The notes under the pieces: generated by a model
Databases searched by the model: none
Told to the model about the DNA's origin: nothing
The model's input: the letters and a program-made list of their open reading frames with translations, nothing else
Shown here: in pieces, positions 1 through 9,230 of the stretch
How positions within the stretch are numbered: the stretch's first letter is position 1
How the letters are laid out: each line of letters opens with the position of its first letter
Position numbers and translations under genes: made by a program
Source of the DNA: Candidatus Agathobaculum pullistercoris
GTDB lineage: Bacteria; Bacillota; Clostridia; Oscillospirales; Butyricicoccaceae
Length of the DNA: 54,894 nucleotides
Reading direction: 5' to 3'
Assembly: GCA_019114345.1 (NCBI GenBank)
Contig: DXFS01000026.1
Location: 1 to 54,894 of the forward strand

Positions 1-1371
1 CGGCATCTGCTGGATGAATTCATCCGCCTGCGCCAGCTTGCACACGCGCTCGAGCTCCTCGTCGCTCGCGTTTTCATTGCCCCAGCGCAGGTTTTCCTTG
101 ATCGTGCCGGAGAACAGCACGTTTTTCTGCAGCACCATGGCGACCTGCTCGCGCAGCGCCTCGATATCGTAGTCGCGCACATCCACGCCGCCTACCTTAA
201 CCGAGCCGCTTGTCACATCATACAGGCGCGGGATGAGCTGCACCAGCGTGGACTTGGCCGCGCCCGTGCCGCCCAGAATGCCGATTGTCTGGCCGGCCCT
301 GATGTGCAGATCCACATCGCGCAGGGCGAGCTTGTGTTCATCACCCTTATAGCTGAAGTTGACGTTGTCAAAGTCGATATCGCCGTTCTTGACCTCGGTC
401 ACCGGGTTTTCCGGATTGTGCAGATCGGGCTGCTCCTCGAGGATCTCGACGATACGCTCTGCGCTCGCCTTGGACATGGTAATCATGACGAACACCATTG
501 CCACCATCATCAGGCTCATCAAAATCTGCATCGCATAGGAGAACAGGCTGGTCAGCTCGCCGGTCGTCATGCTGCCGCCGACGATCAGGCGCGCGCCGAA
601 CCACGAGATCAGCAGCATGCACGCATACATACAGAACTGCATGAGCGGCGCCACGCCCGCCATGGTCTTCTGCGCCTTGGAGAACTCCTTATACAGCAGC
701 CCGGATACACCCTTGAACTTTTCCGTCTCATGGTCCTCGCGCACGTATGCCTTGACCACGCGGATGCCGCGCACGTTTTCCTGCACGACCGTGTTCATGC
801 GGTCATAGGTCTTGAACACGCGCTCGAACACCGGGCTGACGCATTTCATCAGCAGGCCCAGGCCGATCGCCAGGATCGGCAGCACACCGAGAAAGACCAG
901 TGCCAGCTCGCTGTTGATCTGGAACGCCATGACGAGCGCAAAAATCAGCATGACCGGGCAGCGCACCGCGATGCGCGTACACATCTGGAACGAGTTCTGC
1001 ACGTTGGTTACGTCGGTCGTCAGGCGGATGACGATCGAGCCGGTCGAAAACTTGTCAATATTTGAGAAAGAATAATCCTGCACCGCGTAATACATATCGT
1101 GGCGCAGGTTGCGGGCAAATCCGGTCGAGGCCCGCGCGGCGTAGGTGCCTGCCGCTGCGCCGAAAACCAGCGCCAGCCCCGCGCAGATGATCAGGATGAT
1201 ACCGTATTTCCAAATCTCACCCATGTCATGCGCATCAATGCCGCGGTCGATCAAAAGCGCCATCACCGCCGGGAAGACAACCTCCATCACGACCTCAAGC
1301 ACGACAAAAAACGGCGTGAGCAGCGCATCTTTTTTGAACTCACGCACGCTTTTCAGCAATCGTTTGATCAT
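1..1371 (-). CDS. ABC exporter, fused membrane and ATPase domains (3' end outside window)
   Basis: Half-transporter of the multidrug/lipid exporter type (ABC_membrane plus ATPase). The 457 residues present begin MIKRLLKSVREF and hold the six-helix membrane domain (about residues 15-310), then the start of the nucleotide-binding domain with a Walker A region reading GGTGAAKST and a Q-loop region (VAMVLQKNVLF). The ABC signature and Walker B lie beyond the window edge. The usual second Walker glycine is alanine here; related clostridial exporters often carry GGTGSAKS, so this may be family-typical. The start overlaps the MarR stop as ATGA, so the two are co-transcribed. Such exporters usually work as heterodimers, and a partner half-transporter may follow outside the window. 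The substrate cannot be told from sequence. Confidence 0.93.
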   Translation of the reverse strand, partial: MIKRLLKSVREFKKDALLTPFFVVLEVVMEVVFPAVMALLIDRGIDAHDMGEIWKYGIILIICAGLALVFGAAAGTYAARASTGFARNLRHDMYYAVQDYSFSNIDKFSTGSIVIRLTTDVTNVQNSFQMCTRIAVRCPVMLIFALVMAFQINSELALVFLGVLPILAIGLGLLMKCVSPVFERVFKTYDRMNTVVQENVRGIRVVKAYVREDHETEKFKGVSGLLYKEFSKAQKTMAGVAPLMQFCMYACMLLISWFGARLIVGGSMTTGELTSLFSYAMQILMSLMMVAMVFVMITMSKASAERIVEILEEQPDLHNPENPVTEVKNGDIDFDNVNFSYKGDEHKLALRDVDLHIRAGQTIGILGGTGAAKSTLVQLIPRLYDVTSGSVKVGGVDVRDYDIEALREQVAMVLQKNVLFSGTIKENLRWGNENASDEELERVCKLAQADEFIQQMP

Positions 1372-1829
1372 AGTGTTTCCTCCGAAGATTTGCATTGGGA
1401 ATTTTCCAGATTGGCGCGGATCATGCCGCATACGCGGAACCAGGTATCCAGGTCCTCCTCGCTGATGCCTGCACGCATCAGTGCTTCCGTAGCGCGAAGC
1501 CTCTCTCTGATCCGCGCATCAAGCGCCAAAGCCTGATCGGTTAAGACCAACCGCTTGAGCCGTCTGTCATGCGGCACAGGTTCGCGCCGCAGCAGCCCAT
1601 GCTGCTCCATCAGCTGCAGAATTCCGGTCGCCGTGGAGCGGCGGAACCGAAACTGCATCTCAACATCCTTTTGGAATTTATCTTCCTTCGCTGCGGCCAG
1701 ATAGTGGATAATCATGGCCTGCACGCCGGTCACATGGCTATCACCGCTGTCCTGATGCCGGAACGCCATCTGACGCTTGAGCAAGTTGCTCAGCATTCCC
1801 AGCTGGGCTCCAATCTGTTGCTCTCGCAC
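1368..1829 (-). CDS. MarR-family transcriptional regulator
   Basis: A 153-residue winged-helix regulator. The recognition-helix and wing region is clear (FRRSTATGILQLMEQHGLL, then REPVPHDRRLKRLVLT), typical of MarR. The start is GTG at 1829, supported by an AGGAGG site about 12 bases upstream. It precedes and overlaps an ABC exporter gene, the classic arrangement in which the repressor senses a toxic ligand and releases the exporter operon. A palindrome lying at the predicted transcription start fits autoregulation. The ligand is unknown. Confidence 0.93.
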   Translation of the reverse strand: MREQQIGAQLGMLSNLLKRQMAFRHQDSGDSHVTGVQAMIIHYLAAAKEDKFQKDVEMQFRFRRSTATGILQLMEQHGLLRREPVPHDRRLKRLVLTDQALALDARIRERLRATEALMRAGISEEDLDTWFRVCGMIRANLENSQCKSSEETL

Positions 1830-1850
1830 TTCTTTTGTTAGCCTCCTTAC

Positions 1851-1895
1851 TGTTAGTCCACTAACACATTATACTCGGAATCCATCCCATGTCAA
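1851..1895 (-). promoter_or_regulatory. Promoter and MarR-type operator of the exporter operon
   Basis: On the minus strand TTGACA (1890-1895), a 16-base spacer and TATAAT (1868-1873) form a near-consensus promoter. Immediately downstream, at 1851-1866, is the perfect palindrome TGTTAGT-CC-ACTAACA. TTAGT/ACTAA half-sites are characteristic of MarR-family operators. A bound repressor would cover the transcription start, so autorepression is the simple reading. Confidence 0.75.
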
Positions 1896-1935
1896 CGGAC
1901 TTCACAAAAAGTTCAAAATTGCCCCGGTACAAATG

Positions 1936-1973
1936 AAGCGAGCCATCCGGTCAAACCTCCGGATGGCTCGCTT
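1936..1973 (-). terminator. Hairpin terminator between HD gene and MarR promoter
   Basis: A perfect 15-bp stem (AAGCGAGCCATCCGG paired with its complement at 1959-1973) with an 8-base loop, just downstream of the HD-domain gene. The T-run is weak on both sides, so termination strength is uncertain. Confidence 0.65.
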
Positions 1974-1993
1974 TCATGGTTTATACCTGTATT

Positions 1994-2500
1994 TTAAATG
2001 CAGCTTTCGCTTTTTTGATACATATCTCGCAAAAATGACCGTCCAGTCTTTGTTCGGAATATCCGCTCCCCCGCGGTTTGGCAAGTCTCCTGCGACAGTG
2101 CATCCTCATAGGCGTTGACCAGAAAATCCGCCTCCAACAGAATACGGAAATCCATATCCTCTGACGCATCGTATGTATGGTGATGTGCGATCAGCCAGAG
2201 CGCACGTTTCTTCTCCGCTTCATCCGCTCCCGCCTGGTCAAGCAGCGGCGCGGCAACCGCCGGCCCCTCCAGTTCCTGCCACTTGCCGGAGCACGAGCCG
2301 TGCTTACGCTCGGCTTCGTGGATACCGATATCATGCAGCAGGGCTGCAGCCTCCAATATATTCTGCTCCTGCTCGTCCAGCTTTTCACGCTGCCCGATCA
2401 GGCGGCTGAACGCATAAACCTTCATCAAATGCTGCACCCGGCGCGGATCACCTGCGTCATATCCGATTGCCAGCGCAGCGAGTTTTGCAATGTCAATCAT
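1994..2500 (-). CDS. HD-domain phosphohydrolase
   Basis: A 168-residue protein starting MIDIAKLAALAIGYD. It carries a His at residue 24, the HD dyad at 56-57 (LLHDIGIHEA) and a later HHH cluster (LIAHHHTYD), the pattern of metal-dependent HD phosphohydrolases. The substrate is not evident; small proteins of this kind hydrolyse nucleotides or phosphate esters. The ATG at 2500 is chosen because a GGGAGGGG ribosome site lies just upstream; the open frame extends further but only through the upstream gene. It overlaps the MGMT-like gene by 8 bases, so the two are translationally coupled. Confidence 0.85.
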   Translation of the reverse strand: MIDIAKLAALAIGYDAGDPRRVQHLMKVYAFSRLIGQREKLDEQEQNILEAAALLHDIGIHEAERKHGSCSGKWQELEGPAVAAPLLDQAGADEAEKKRALWLIAHHHTYDASEDMDFRILLEADFLVNAYEDALSQETCQTAGERIFRTKTGRSFLRDMYQKSESCI

Positions 2501-2810
2501 CTGACAGCCCCTCCCAGCGATGCTTTGCCATGTCCACACAGCCATTCGGCAAAAATGTAATGCCATCCGCTTCAAGCAGCGCGCGCTGCATATCTGCGCC
2601 GCCAAAAGCAAATGCTTTGGAGGTGTGCCCGTCCTTTGTCACCACCCGGTAGCAAGGGATGCCCTCCGGATCGGGATTGGCATGCAGTGCATAGCCTACC
2701 ACCCGCGCCCAGCGTGGATTTCCGGCGAGCATGGCAACCTGTCCATAGGTCGCGACCGTGCCGCGCGGAATGCGCCGCACAACGGCATAAATTTTGTCAA
2801 AGCTGTTCAT
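2493..2810 (-). CDS. MGMT/ATL-family DNA-binding protein with a PCYR active-site motif
   Basis: A 105-residue protein that is only the DNA-binding and active-site domain of O6-alkylguanine-DNA methyltransferase, without the N-terminal domain. The motif around Cys53 reads GIPCYRVV. Classical methyltransferases have PCHR and alkyltransferase-like proteins PWHR, so this retains the acceptor cysteine but has Tyr for the conserved His. It may be a one-domain methyltransferase or a damage-flagging ATL-type protein. The start MNSFDKIY is preferred to an upstream in-frame start because it begins at the usual family position. It overlaps the HD-domain gene downstream. Confidence 0.85.
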   Translation of the reverse strand: MNSFDKIYAVVRRIPRGTVATYGQVAMLAGNPRWARVVGYALHANPDPEGIPCYRVVTKDGHTSKAFAFGGADMQRALLEADGITFLPNGCVDMAKHRWEGLSDD

Positions 2811-2914
2811 TTTGCAAGTCGTACCCCCTACGGACTTCATTATATCAGGTAAAACCGCCAATTTCCAGCCCTGTTCCGGCAGAAAAAAATGTACATTTTT
2901 AACACGCTAAAGTA

Positions 2915-2943
2915 TTGCGCTTCGCGAGAAAATACTATATAAT
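2915..2943 (+). promoter_or_regulatory. gdhA promoter
   Basis: TTGCGC (2915-2920), a 17-base spacer and TATAAT (2938-2943), about 90 bases before the gdhA start. A good housekeeping-sigma promoter. Confidence 0.7.
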
Positions 2944-2993
2944 GGTTACACACTACCGCAAGTATGTAAGTTATTCCGCACTTTTTCAAGTGA

Positions 2994-4379
<1,386 letters not shown>

Positions 4380-4453
4380 TTGATTTCGTAAAGTGATGTC
4401 TTAAATTTCAAAAACGGCTTGTTTCGTCGATTATGCACAAACAAGCAGAGAGT

Positions 4454-4488
4454 GGGCTGCCCAGAGGTTTTCTCTGGGTGGCCTTTTT
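4454..4488 (+). terminator. gdhA terminator
   Basis: Stem CCCAGAG/CTCTGGG extended by GG/CC with wobble pairs, loop GTTTT, followed by TTTTT, about 75 bases after the gdhA stop. Confidence 0.7.
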
Positions 4489-4861
4489 GTATATTGCTGC
4501 AGCGGGGGGCTTGTAATCGGAGGGCAGTCGGCATTGGTGTCAAAAATGATGCGGGCAATATGGATGAGCTGGCCATTACATACGATGCTGTAGGGGCTCC
4601 TCAGGCCAGCAATATTGACGCAACCAAGATCGCTGACGTTGTATTGACTATGGGCTGGAACACCGGCGCGGCGCGTAAAACGAAACAGCCAACAGGCTTA
4701 CAATGATTATGCTGCGGTGAGCCTATTGGCACAAACTTTTTCTTCCGGAAAAGTTATCGTTGTAAGCTAAAATGGAAATGAGGTTTTAAATTGGATCTGG
4801 AGACCGGCGGCCCTCTGGGCAAGGCTGGATCCAAATATCACCATCAGAGGATCAGCTAAAA
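4489..4861. other. Gene-free stretch
   Basis: No convincing gene. A short plus-strand frame (4560-4706, MDELAITYDAVGAP...) has no ribosome site and no recognisable family; it could be a decayed fragment. Confidence 0.5.
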
Positions 4862-4905
4862 GCAATGCCGCTGTCTGGCCTTCCAAGGCCGGACAGCGGC
4901 ATTGC
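4862..4905 (-). terminator. Terminator of the SLH-protein gene
   Basis: Long stem GCAATGCCGCTGTC paired with GACAGCGGCATTGC, with an inner GGCC/GGCC stem; the minus strand then reads TTTT. It lies 28 bases after the SLH gene. Confidence 0.8.
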
Positions 4906-4933
4906 CATTCAGCTTTTCTGCTGATAAACCATT

Positions 4934-6079
4934 TTATTCGTAGAACACAAACATGAGCCACTGGTGGCCAAATGTATTATCCTGCGTGACCATGTATGTC
5001 TGATCACCGCCATGCATTGAGCCTTCGATCTCATCCAGATGGAATGTGATCGCCGGAACCATGACCCCATAGTCTTCCACTTGCCCGATGGACCAGCGTA
5101 CATTATCCTGATTGACATAGATCGGGGCGTCATATCCCGTCGTAGTCGGGATATTGATATGGTAGTCTGCAGTACCGTCGCTGCGTAATGTAATAATGCC
5201 TTCCCTGAAAGTAACATTTCTGTACTCTCCGCAACGCAGCTGGTATCCGCCAACCGTGATCGTATCCGTTTCTCCTGCATCCGGCAGGATGGGTGCAAAG
5301 TCGGTATTCCCAATGAATTGATACAGGCGCAGGCTGGTCAGGATGGATTGCTCCCGTGTATAGGTTCCTTTGGGATCGAAACGATTGCCGCCCGTGCCGT
5401 TCATGATGCGGTTCCCGTCAACTATGCACGAGGAGACTATATCAACTGCATCCTTTGCCCAAGATGAGATCTGTACCGCATCCGAAAATGCCAGCGGCTG
5501 ACCATTTGCTTCTACGTCGCCGTACCTGTCGGTCACACGCGCCAGCATGACGGCGGCCTCCTCACGGGTAATGGATGCTGCCGGGCTGAATCGGTTGTTG
5601 CCCACCCCTTTTACGATCCCAAGTGCGCTCATTGCAAGAATATCCTTGTCACTGGTATCGGCGTAAGCGCTGCTTGGTGTAAGGTCAAAATCAGAAAGCA
5701 GCTGATCCACAGACTTACCGTTTTGTGCAGAAAGAAGCTGAGCCATCAGATGACAGAACTCTTCCCGCGTAATATTGGCCTGATAGCTGGAATCCAGTTC
5801 AGCGGGAATCAACCCCTCCGCACGAGCCGCATCCACTTCTTCGATTGCCCATGGCGATGGTGGCTCGCTTGTCCCATTTCCATTGATGGCGTATAGCGGG
5901 CCGCTTGCCGTGCCTACATAGAAAATTCCATCGGCGCTTGCCTGTGCAGAAGCATCTTCAACGATATCCCGATTCGCCTTCGCAGTTCCACTGGCCGCAA
6001 AAGCGCCTTGTGCAGTTCCAGCCAGCACACAGATAGACGTTGCCACAGCAACAAAGGCCCGTTTTGTATATGCCCCCAT
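4934..6079 (-). CDS. SLH-domain surface protein
   Basis: A 381-residue exported protein. A signal peptide (MGAYTKRAFVAVATSICVL..., cut near AFAASG) is followed by three SLH repeats spanning about residues 85-270, recognised by ITREEFCHLMAQLL, ITREEAAVMLARV and YTREQSILTSLRL with the associated FSPAAS and FDPKGT turns. SLH repeats bind secondary cell-wall polymer and anchor proteins to the Gram-positive wall. The C-terminal 100 residues (ITVGGYQLRCGEYR onward) form an extra beta-rich domain I do not recognise. The start at 6079 has AGGAGG 9 bases upstream; the open frame begins 42 bases earlier without a site. Monocistronic. Confidence 0.92.
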   Translation of the reverse strand: MGAYTKRAFVAVATSICVLAGTAQGAFAASGTAKANRDIVEDASAQASADGIFYVGTASGPLYAINGNGTSEPPSPWAIEEVDAARAEGLIPAELDSSYQANITREEFCHLMAQLLSAQNGKSVDQLLSDFDLTPSSAYADTSDKDILAMSALGIVKGVGNNRFSPAASITREEAAVMLARVTDRYGDVEANGQPLAFSDAVQISSWAKDAVDIVSSCIVDGNRIMNGTGGNRFDPKGTYTREQSILTSLRLYQFIGNTDFAPILPDAGETDTITVGGYQLRCGEYRNVTFREGIITLRSDGTADYHINIPTTTGYDAPIYVNQDNVRWSIGQVEDYGVMVPAITFHLDEIEGSMHGGDQTYMVTQDNTFGHQWLMFVFYE

Positions 6080-6138
6080 AACTCTTTTCCTCCTAAGCAA
6101 TTCCAAAGCAAGGATTTTCATCCATTGCTTTTGTGTCT

Positions 6139-6166
6139 ATTATACCAAGCTCTGCTTATTTTTCAA
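6139..6166 (-). promoter_or_regulatory. Promoter of the SLH-protein gene
   Basis: Minus-strand TTGAAA (6161-6166), 16-base spacer, TATAAT (6139-6144), about 60 bases before the start codon. Confidence 0.65.
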
Positions 6167-6169
6167 TAT

Positions 6170-6620
6170 TCTTTGTTCGAAGTTATACAAAGCGCTCCGC
6201 ATTTCGGCGCATGAAAAGCGCTGATTTTATTATACAGACGGCTGGGTACGTTCGTTGTGATGTACCGAGACAGCCCGTGCAGACCGCCCATAGCAACAGT
6301 GGCAACCGTCTCACATCGTCCGATGGTTGAGCGTATCCTGCCATTCATATTCCCCTTTCACAAAGCCACCACACCTTGCGGTGGGAAAACAAGGAAACCC
6401 GATCTGGGGTTAGATCCCCGTTCCTCTCCGGATGCCACTGCTCCGCGGGTTCAGTAAAAACATCCTGAAATTTTTTCTTTCGGCAGATATATCAGGCTTA
6501 GAAGCGGAACATCCTCATTGTTTGATTCGTCGCAGATTTTTTAAGTCTTAAAAACAAAGCGCTTTCAATCGATAACACTCTTGACAGGCTTCGCCTGTAA
6601 GGGTTATTGCAGAAAAGAAT
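6170..6620. other. Gene-free stretch
   Basis: About 450 bases with no supported gene. A minus-strand frame (6163-6348, 61 codons, MNGRIRSTIGRCETVATV...) has no clear ribosome site and no recognised family. A short CTTCGCCTG-type inverted repeat near 6580-6600 is the only local structure seen before the repeat element that follows. Confidence 0.5.
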
Positions 6621-6895
6621 GCACCGGAAACTTTGGTTCCGGTGCTCAGCCTGTCGAAAAAGTCCATCGCGCTGCAGCGCGCGTGAAATAGAAAATTGCG
6701 GTAGACCGAAATTATCATAAAAACCTGCGACATGTGCGTGGTTTTTTATTCAAACCGCTGGCAAGTGTATCTTAAAGACGCGCGCAGACAGCAGGCAGGC
6801 CCGATCGAAAGCCTGGTTTCGATCGAGAGGCTGTTCGAAAAACTATGTATTTCGACAGCCTCACGGCTTTGGAATGGGTTCCAAAGCCGTTTTTT
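6621..6895. repeat. Hairpin-flanked miniature element, copy A
   Basis: A left hairpin (GCACCGGAA / TTCCGGTGC, 6621-6645) and a right hairpin (ACGGCTTTGGAA / TTCCAAAGCCGT followed by a T-run, 6863-6895) enclose a core at 6648-6861. The core ends are imperfect inverted repeats, AGCCTGTCGAAA and TTTCGACAGCCT. It also has internal stem-loops, including CGATCGAAA / TTTCGATCG. A second copy lies at 13587-13859 with the same flanking hairpins in the same order but with the core inverted. No protein is encoded. It resembles a miniature inverted-repeat element; no parent transposase is visible here. Confidence 0.7.
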
Positions 6896-6908
6896 CATGT
6901 GTATGGTA

Positions 6909-7382
6909 TCAGCACTCCTCCAGCAGGCAGACACAATGCGCTGCAATGCCCTGCTTTTGGCCGGTAAAGCCCAGCCCTTCCTCGGTCGTAGCCTTGACCG
7001 AAACACGGGACACAGCGCAGCCGATTGCCTCAGCGAGGTTCGCGCGCATTTGTGCGATATGCGGCGCGAGTTTGGGCGCCTGCGCGAGTACGGTCGCGTC
7101 CAGGTTGCCAAGCCGGTATCCCTGTTCATGCACGAGTGCCGCGACATGCCGCAGCAGAGCGATGCTGTCCGCGCCTGCGTAGCGCGGGTCGGTATCCGGG
7201 AAATGCTTGCCGATATCTCCCAGGGCGAGCGCGCCGAGCAGCGCATCCATGACCGCATGGGTAAGCACATCCGCGTCCGAGTGACCGTCCAGTCCGGTCT
7301 CGTGCGGGATATCCACTCCGCCGATGATGCACTTTCGGCCGGGGGTCAGACGGTGCACGTCATAGCCGTGTCCGATCCGCAT
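6909..7382 (-). CDS. ispF: 2-C-methyl-D-erythritol 2,4-cyclodiphosphate synthase
   Basis: A 157-residue enzyme of the methylerythritol-phosphate (non-mevalonate) isoprenoid pathway. It cyclises CDP-methylerythritol 2-phosphate with release of CMP. The start [12 protein letters not shown] carries the metal ligands Asp8 and His10, and [18 protein letters not shown] carries the third His and the substrate loop. The [12 protein letters not shown] region near the C-terminus is also typical. It begins one base after the ispD stop, so the two consecutive pathway enzymes are made together. Full family length. Confidence 0.97.
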   Translation of the reverse strand: MRIGHGYDVHRLTPGRKCIIGGVDIPHETGLDGHSDADVLTHAVMDALLGALALGDIGKHFPDTDPRYAGADSIALLRHVAALVHEQGYRLGNLDATVLAQAPKLAPHIAQMRANLAEAIGCAVSRVSVKATTEEGLGFTGQKQGIAAHCVCLLEEC

Positions 7383-7383
7383 G

Positions 7384-8100
7384 TCAGTCGTCCTCCTTCT
7401 GCAAAAGCGCCTGTGCCACCAGGATATCCTCCGGCGTTGTGATCTTGAGGTTTTCGTAGCTGCCATGCGTGGCCTGTACCGCCTGTCCAAGCGCCTCCAC
7501 TGCGGCGCAGTCGTCCGTAAAGCTGCGGCCCTGCTGCGCAGCGGTTTCGAGTGCACGCAGCAGCAGCGTGCGGTCAAACACCTGCGGGGTCTGCACGGCG
7601 GCAAGCGTGTCGCGCGGCACGTCGGCTGCAATTTTTCCGTCCGCGATGCGTTTGATGCTGTCCTTGACCGGGACGACGGGAGCGGCTGCCCCGTGTTCTG
7701 CGGCGGCGTAGGCCGCCTCGGTGATAACCGCCTCGGACACGAGCGGCCGCGCGCCATCGTGTACCGCAACGAGCACCGTGTCCCCGGGAGCCGCCTGCAC
7801 GCCTGCCAGCACGGAGGCGGTGCGGGTATCCCCGCCGCGCGTGACCGTGCGCAGCTTGGAAATGCCGAACGACTGTGCCAGATCGGTATAAGGCAGGATA
7901 TCCTGCTCGCGGCAGACCAGCACGATATCGCGCACAACTGCACACTTTTCAAAGGCGGACAGGGTATGCGCCAGCACAGGAGTGCCCGCAAGCGGGAGCA
8001 GCAGCTTGTTTTCTCCGCCCATGCGCCGCGATGAGCCCGCGGCCACGATCACAGCGCACAAGGCGGGAAGCGTTTTTTTCTTTTTTCGTTTTCCCAGCAT
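7384..8100 (-). CDS. ispD: 2-C-methyl-D-erythritol 4-phosphate cytidylyltransferase
   Basis: A 238-residue nucleotidyltransferase that joins CTP to methylerythritol 4-phosphate in isoprenoid synthesis. The N-terminal CTP-binding loop [13 protein letters not shown] is intact. HDGARPLV and the [12 protein letters not shown] stretch are also typical. The start MLGKRKKKK at 8100 is chosen because GAAGGAG lies upstream. An in-frame start 57 bases earlier would read through a hairpin and overlap carD. A lysine-rich first ten residues precede the domain. It lies directly before ispF. Confidence 0.96.
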   Translation of the reverse strand: MLGKRKKKKTLPALCAVIVAAGSSRRMGGENKLLLPLAGTPVLAHTLSAFEKCAVVRDIVLVCREQDILPYTDLAQSFGISKLRTVTRGGDTRTASVLAGVQAAPGDTVLVAVHDGARPLVSEAVITEAAYAAAEHGAAAPVVPVKDSIKRIADGKIAADVPRDTLAAVQTPQVFDRTLLLRALETAAQQGRSFTDDCAAVEALGQAVQATHGSYENLKITTPEDILVAQALLQKEDD

Positions 8101-8119
8101 ATTGGCTTCTCCTTCAAAG

Positions 8120-8145
8120 AAAGGCTTTGCGCATGCAAAGCCTTT
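8120..8145 (-). terminator. Hairpin between carD and ispD
   Basis: Perfect 11-bp stem AAAGGCTTTGC / GCAAAGCCTTT with loop GCAT, followed on the minus strand by CTTTG. It could be a partial terminator or attenuator between carD and ispDF, with the ispD ribosome site just beyond. Confidence 0.45.
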
Positions 8146-8149
8146 GAGT

Positions 8150-8629
8150 TCAGACATTTAGTTGCTCATCAATCCGTGCCATCACGTCCGCAAGTGGCTG
8201 GCCCAGTGCGACCGATAGTTCGGAAGCGAGGATCTGACGCGCGGAGGTGAGCATTTTCTTTTCTCCGGTGGACAGGCCGCGCTCTTTGTCGCGCGCGGTA
8301 AGATCCTTGATGACCTGGGCGACCTCAAGCAGGTTGCCCGAGCGGATATGCAGCATGTTTTCCCGGTAGCGCTGGTTCCAGCCTTTGTTCTCGCTGCGCG
8401 CGAGACTGCCGAGAGCGCGAAAAAACTTCTCGGCTTTGGCGCGGGAACAGACCGGCCGGACACCGAGCTTTTCGCAGGAATCGACCGGGATAAACAACTG
8501 TGTGTCGCCCAGCAGGGGCCGGAGCGCATAATACTGCGCGGACACACCGTCGATGGTGCGTTCCACGATTGCTTCGATCACGCCCGCACCGTGCAGGGGA
8601 TGGACAATTCTATCGCCGATCTGAAACAT
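8150..8629 (-). CDS. carD: CarD/CdnL-family RNA polymerase-binding regulator
   Basis: A 159-residue protein with an N-terminal CarD/TRCF RNA-polymerase-interacting domain (MFQIGDRIVHPLHGAGVIEAI...) and a helical C-terminal DNA-contact domain. Proteins of this family bind the polymerase beta subunit and stabilise open promoter complexes, commonly for rRNA and housekeeping genes. GGAGG precedes the start. It sits between spoIVFB and ispD, about 50 bases after the former; carD next to ispD is a familiar Firmicutes pairing. Confidence 0.93.
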   Translation of the reverse strand: MFQIGDRIVHPLHGAGVIEAIVERTIDGVSAQYYALRPLLGDTQLFIPVDSCEKLGVRPVCSRAKAEKFFRALGSLARSENKGWNQRYRENMLHIRSGNLLEVAQVIKDLTARDKERGLSTGEKKMLTSARQILASELSVALGQPLADVMARIDEQLNV

Positions 8630-8678
8630 AGCGCCTCCGTTCCAGCGAGCTTATATCTGCATTTTTATCTTACACTAT

Positions 8679-9230
8679 CTAAACACGGTTGGCAAGGCCT
8701 TTCAGGAAATTGACGGCGGCCAGCCCGCCGATGAGCAGCAGCCATATTCCACCGCCTGCCTGCTGCAGCGCTGTGCCCGCCAGCAGCACGCCCGCCGCGG
8801 ACAACAGGGCGGCGCCATGCCGGACGGACGGAAAGCGTCCGCCGCACAGGTGAAAAAGTGTCATGCCGCCGTCGAGCGGCGGCATGGGGAGCAGGTTGAA
8901 CAGGCCGAGCAGCGCACTCGCACCGGCAAGCCGCCATGCGCCGAGCGCGCCTGCCGCGGCTGTGAGCACAAAGCTCGCTGCCGGCCCCGCCAGGCAGACG
9001 GCCGCACGGGCGCACCGGCCATCCGGCAGGGCGCACCGCAGCACCGCGCCGCAGCAGGTGAGCACCAGCCGGTGCACACGCCCGCCGGACAGATACAGCG
9101 TCAGCACGTGCCCGGCCTCGTGCACCGCGGCGGCCAGCAGGAAGAGCGGCAGCACATTTGTCCCGTCCATACACCACAGCGCGGCCAGCAGGACGACAAA
9201 GCCGTCCCGTACCTCGACCCGGACGCGCAT
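8679..9230 (-). CDS. spoIVFB: Site-2 protease, SpoIVFB-like (M50 family)
   Basis: A 183-residue intramembrane metalloprotease. The zinc motif HEAGH is at residues 37-41 and the third ligand, Asp120, lies in NLLPMPPLDGG. Several hydrophobic helices surround both motifs. In Bacillus, SpoIVFB cleaves pro-sigma-K in the mother cell. This protein is shorter than Bacillus SpoIVFB and lacks its C-terminal CBS domain. The start codon abuts the stop of an upstream LytM-domain membrane protein (TAA ATG), the same order as the Bacillus spoIVFA-spoIVFB operon, which is the main reason for the name. Confidence 0.85.
   Translation of the reverse strand: MRVRVEVRDGFVVLLAALWCMDGTNVLPLFLLAAAVHEAGHVLTLYLSGGRVHRLVLTCCGAVLRCALPDGRCARAAVCLAGPAASFVLTAAAGALGAWRLAGASALLGLFNLLPMPPLDGGMTLFHLCGGRFPSVRHGAALLSAAGVLLAGTALQQAGGGIWLLLIGGLAAVNFLKGLANRV

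Noticed and set aside
4560-4706. Short plus-strand frame MDELAITYDAVGAP... after gdhA.
   Set aside because: No ribosome site and no family match by eye; possibly a decayed fragment, not annotated as a gene.
6163-6348. Minus-strand frame of 61 codons, MNGRIRSTIGRCETVATV...
   Set aside because: No ribosome site, no recognisable family and a composition like neighbouring intergenic sequence.
6554-6567. ACAAAGCGCTTTCA looks like a catabolite-response (cre) site, 12 of 14 positions.
   Set aside because: It lies within gene-free sequence with no promoter or start nearby, so a match of this quality may be chance.
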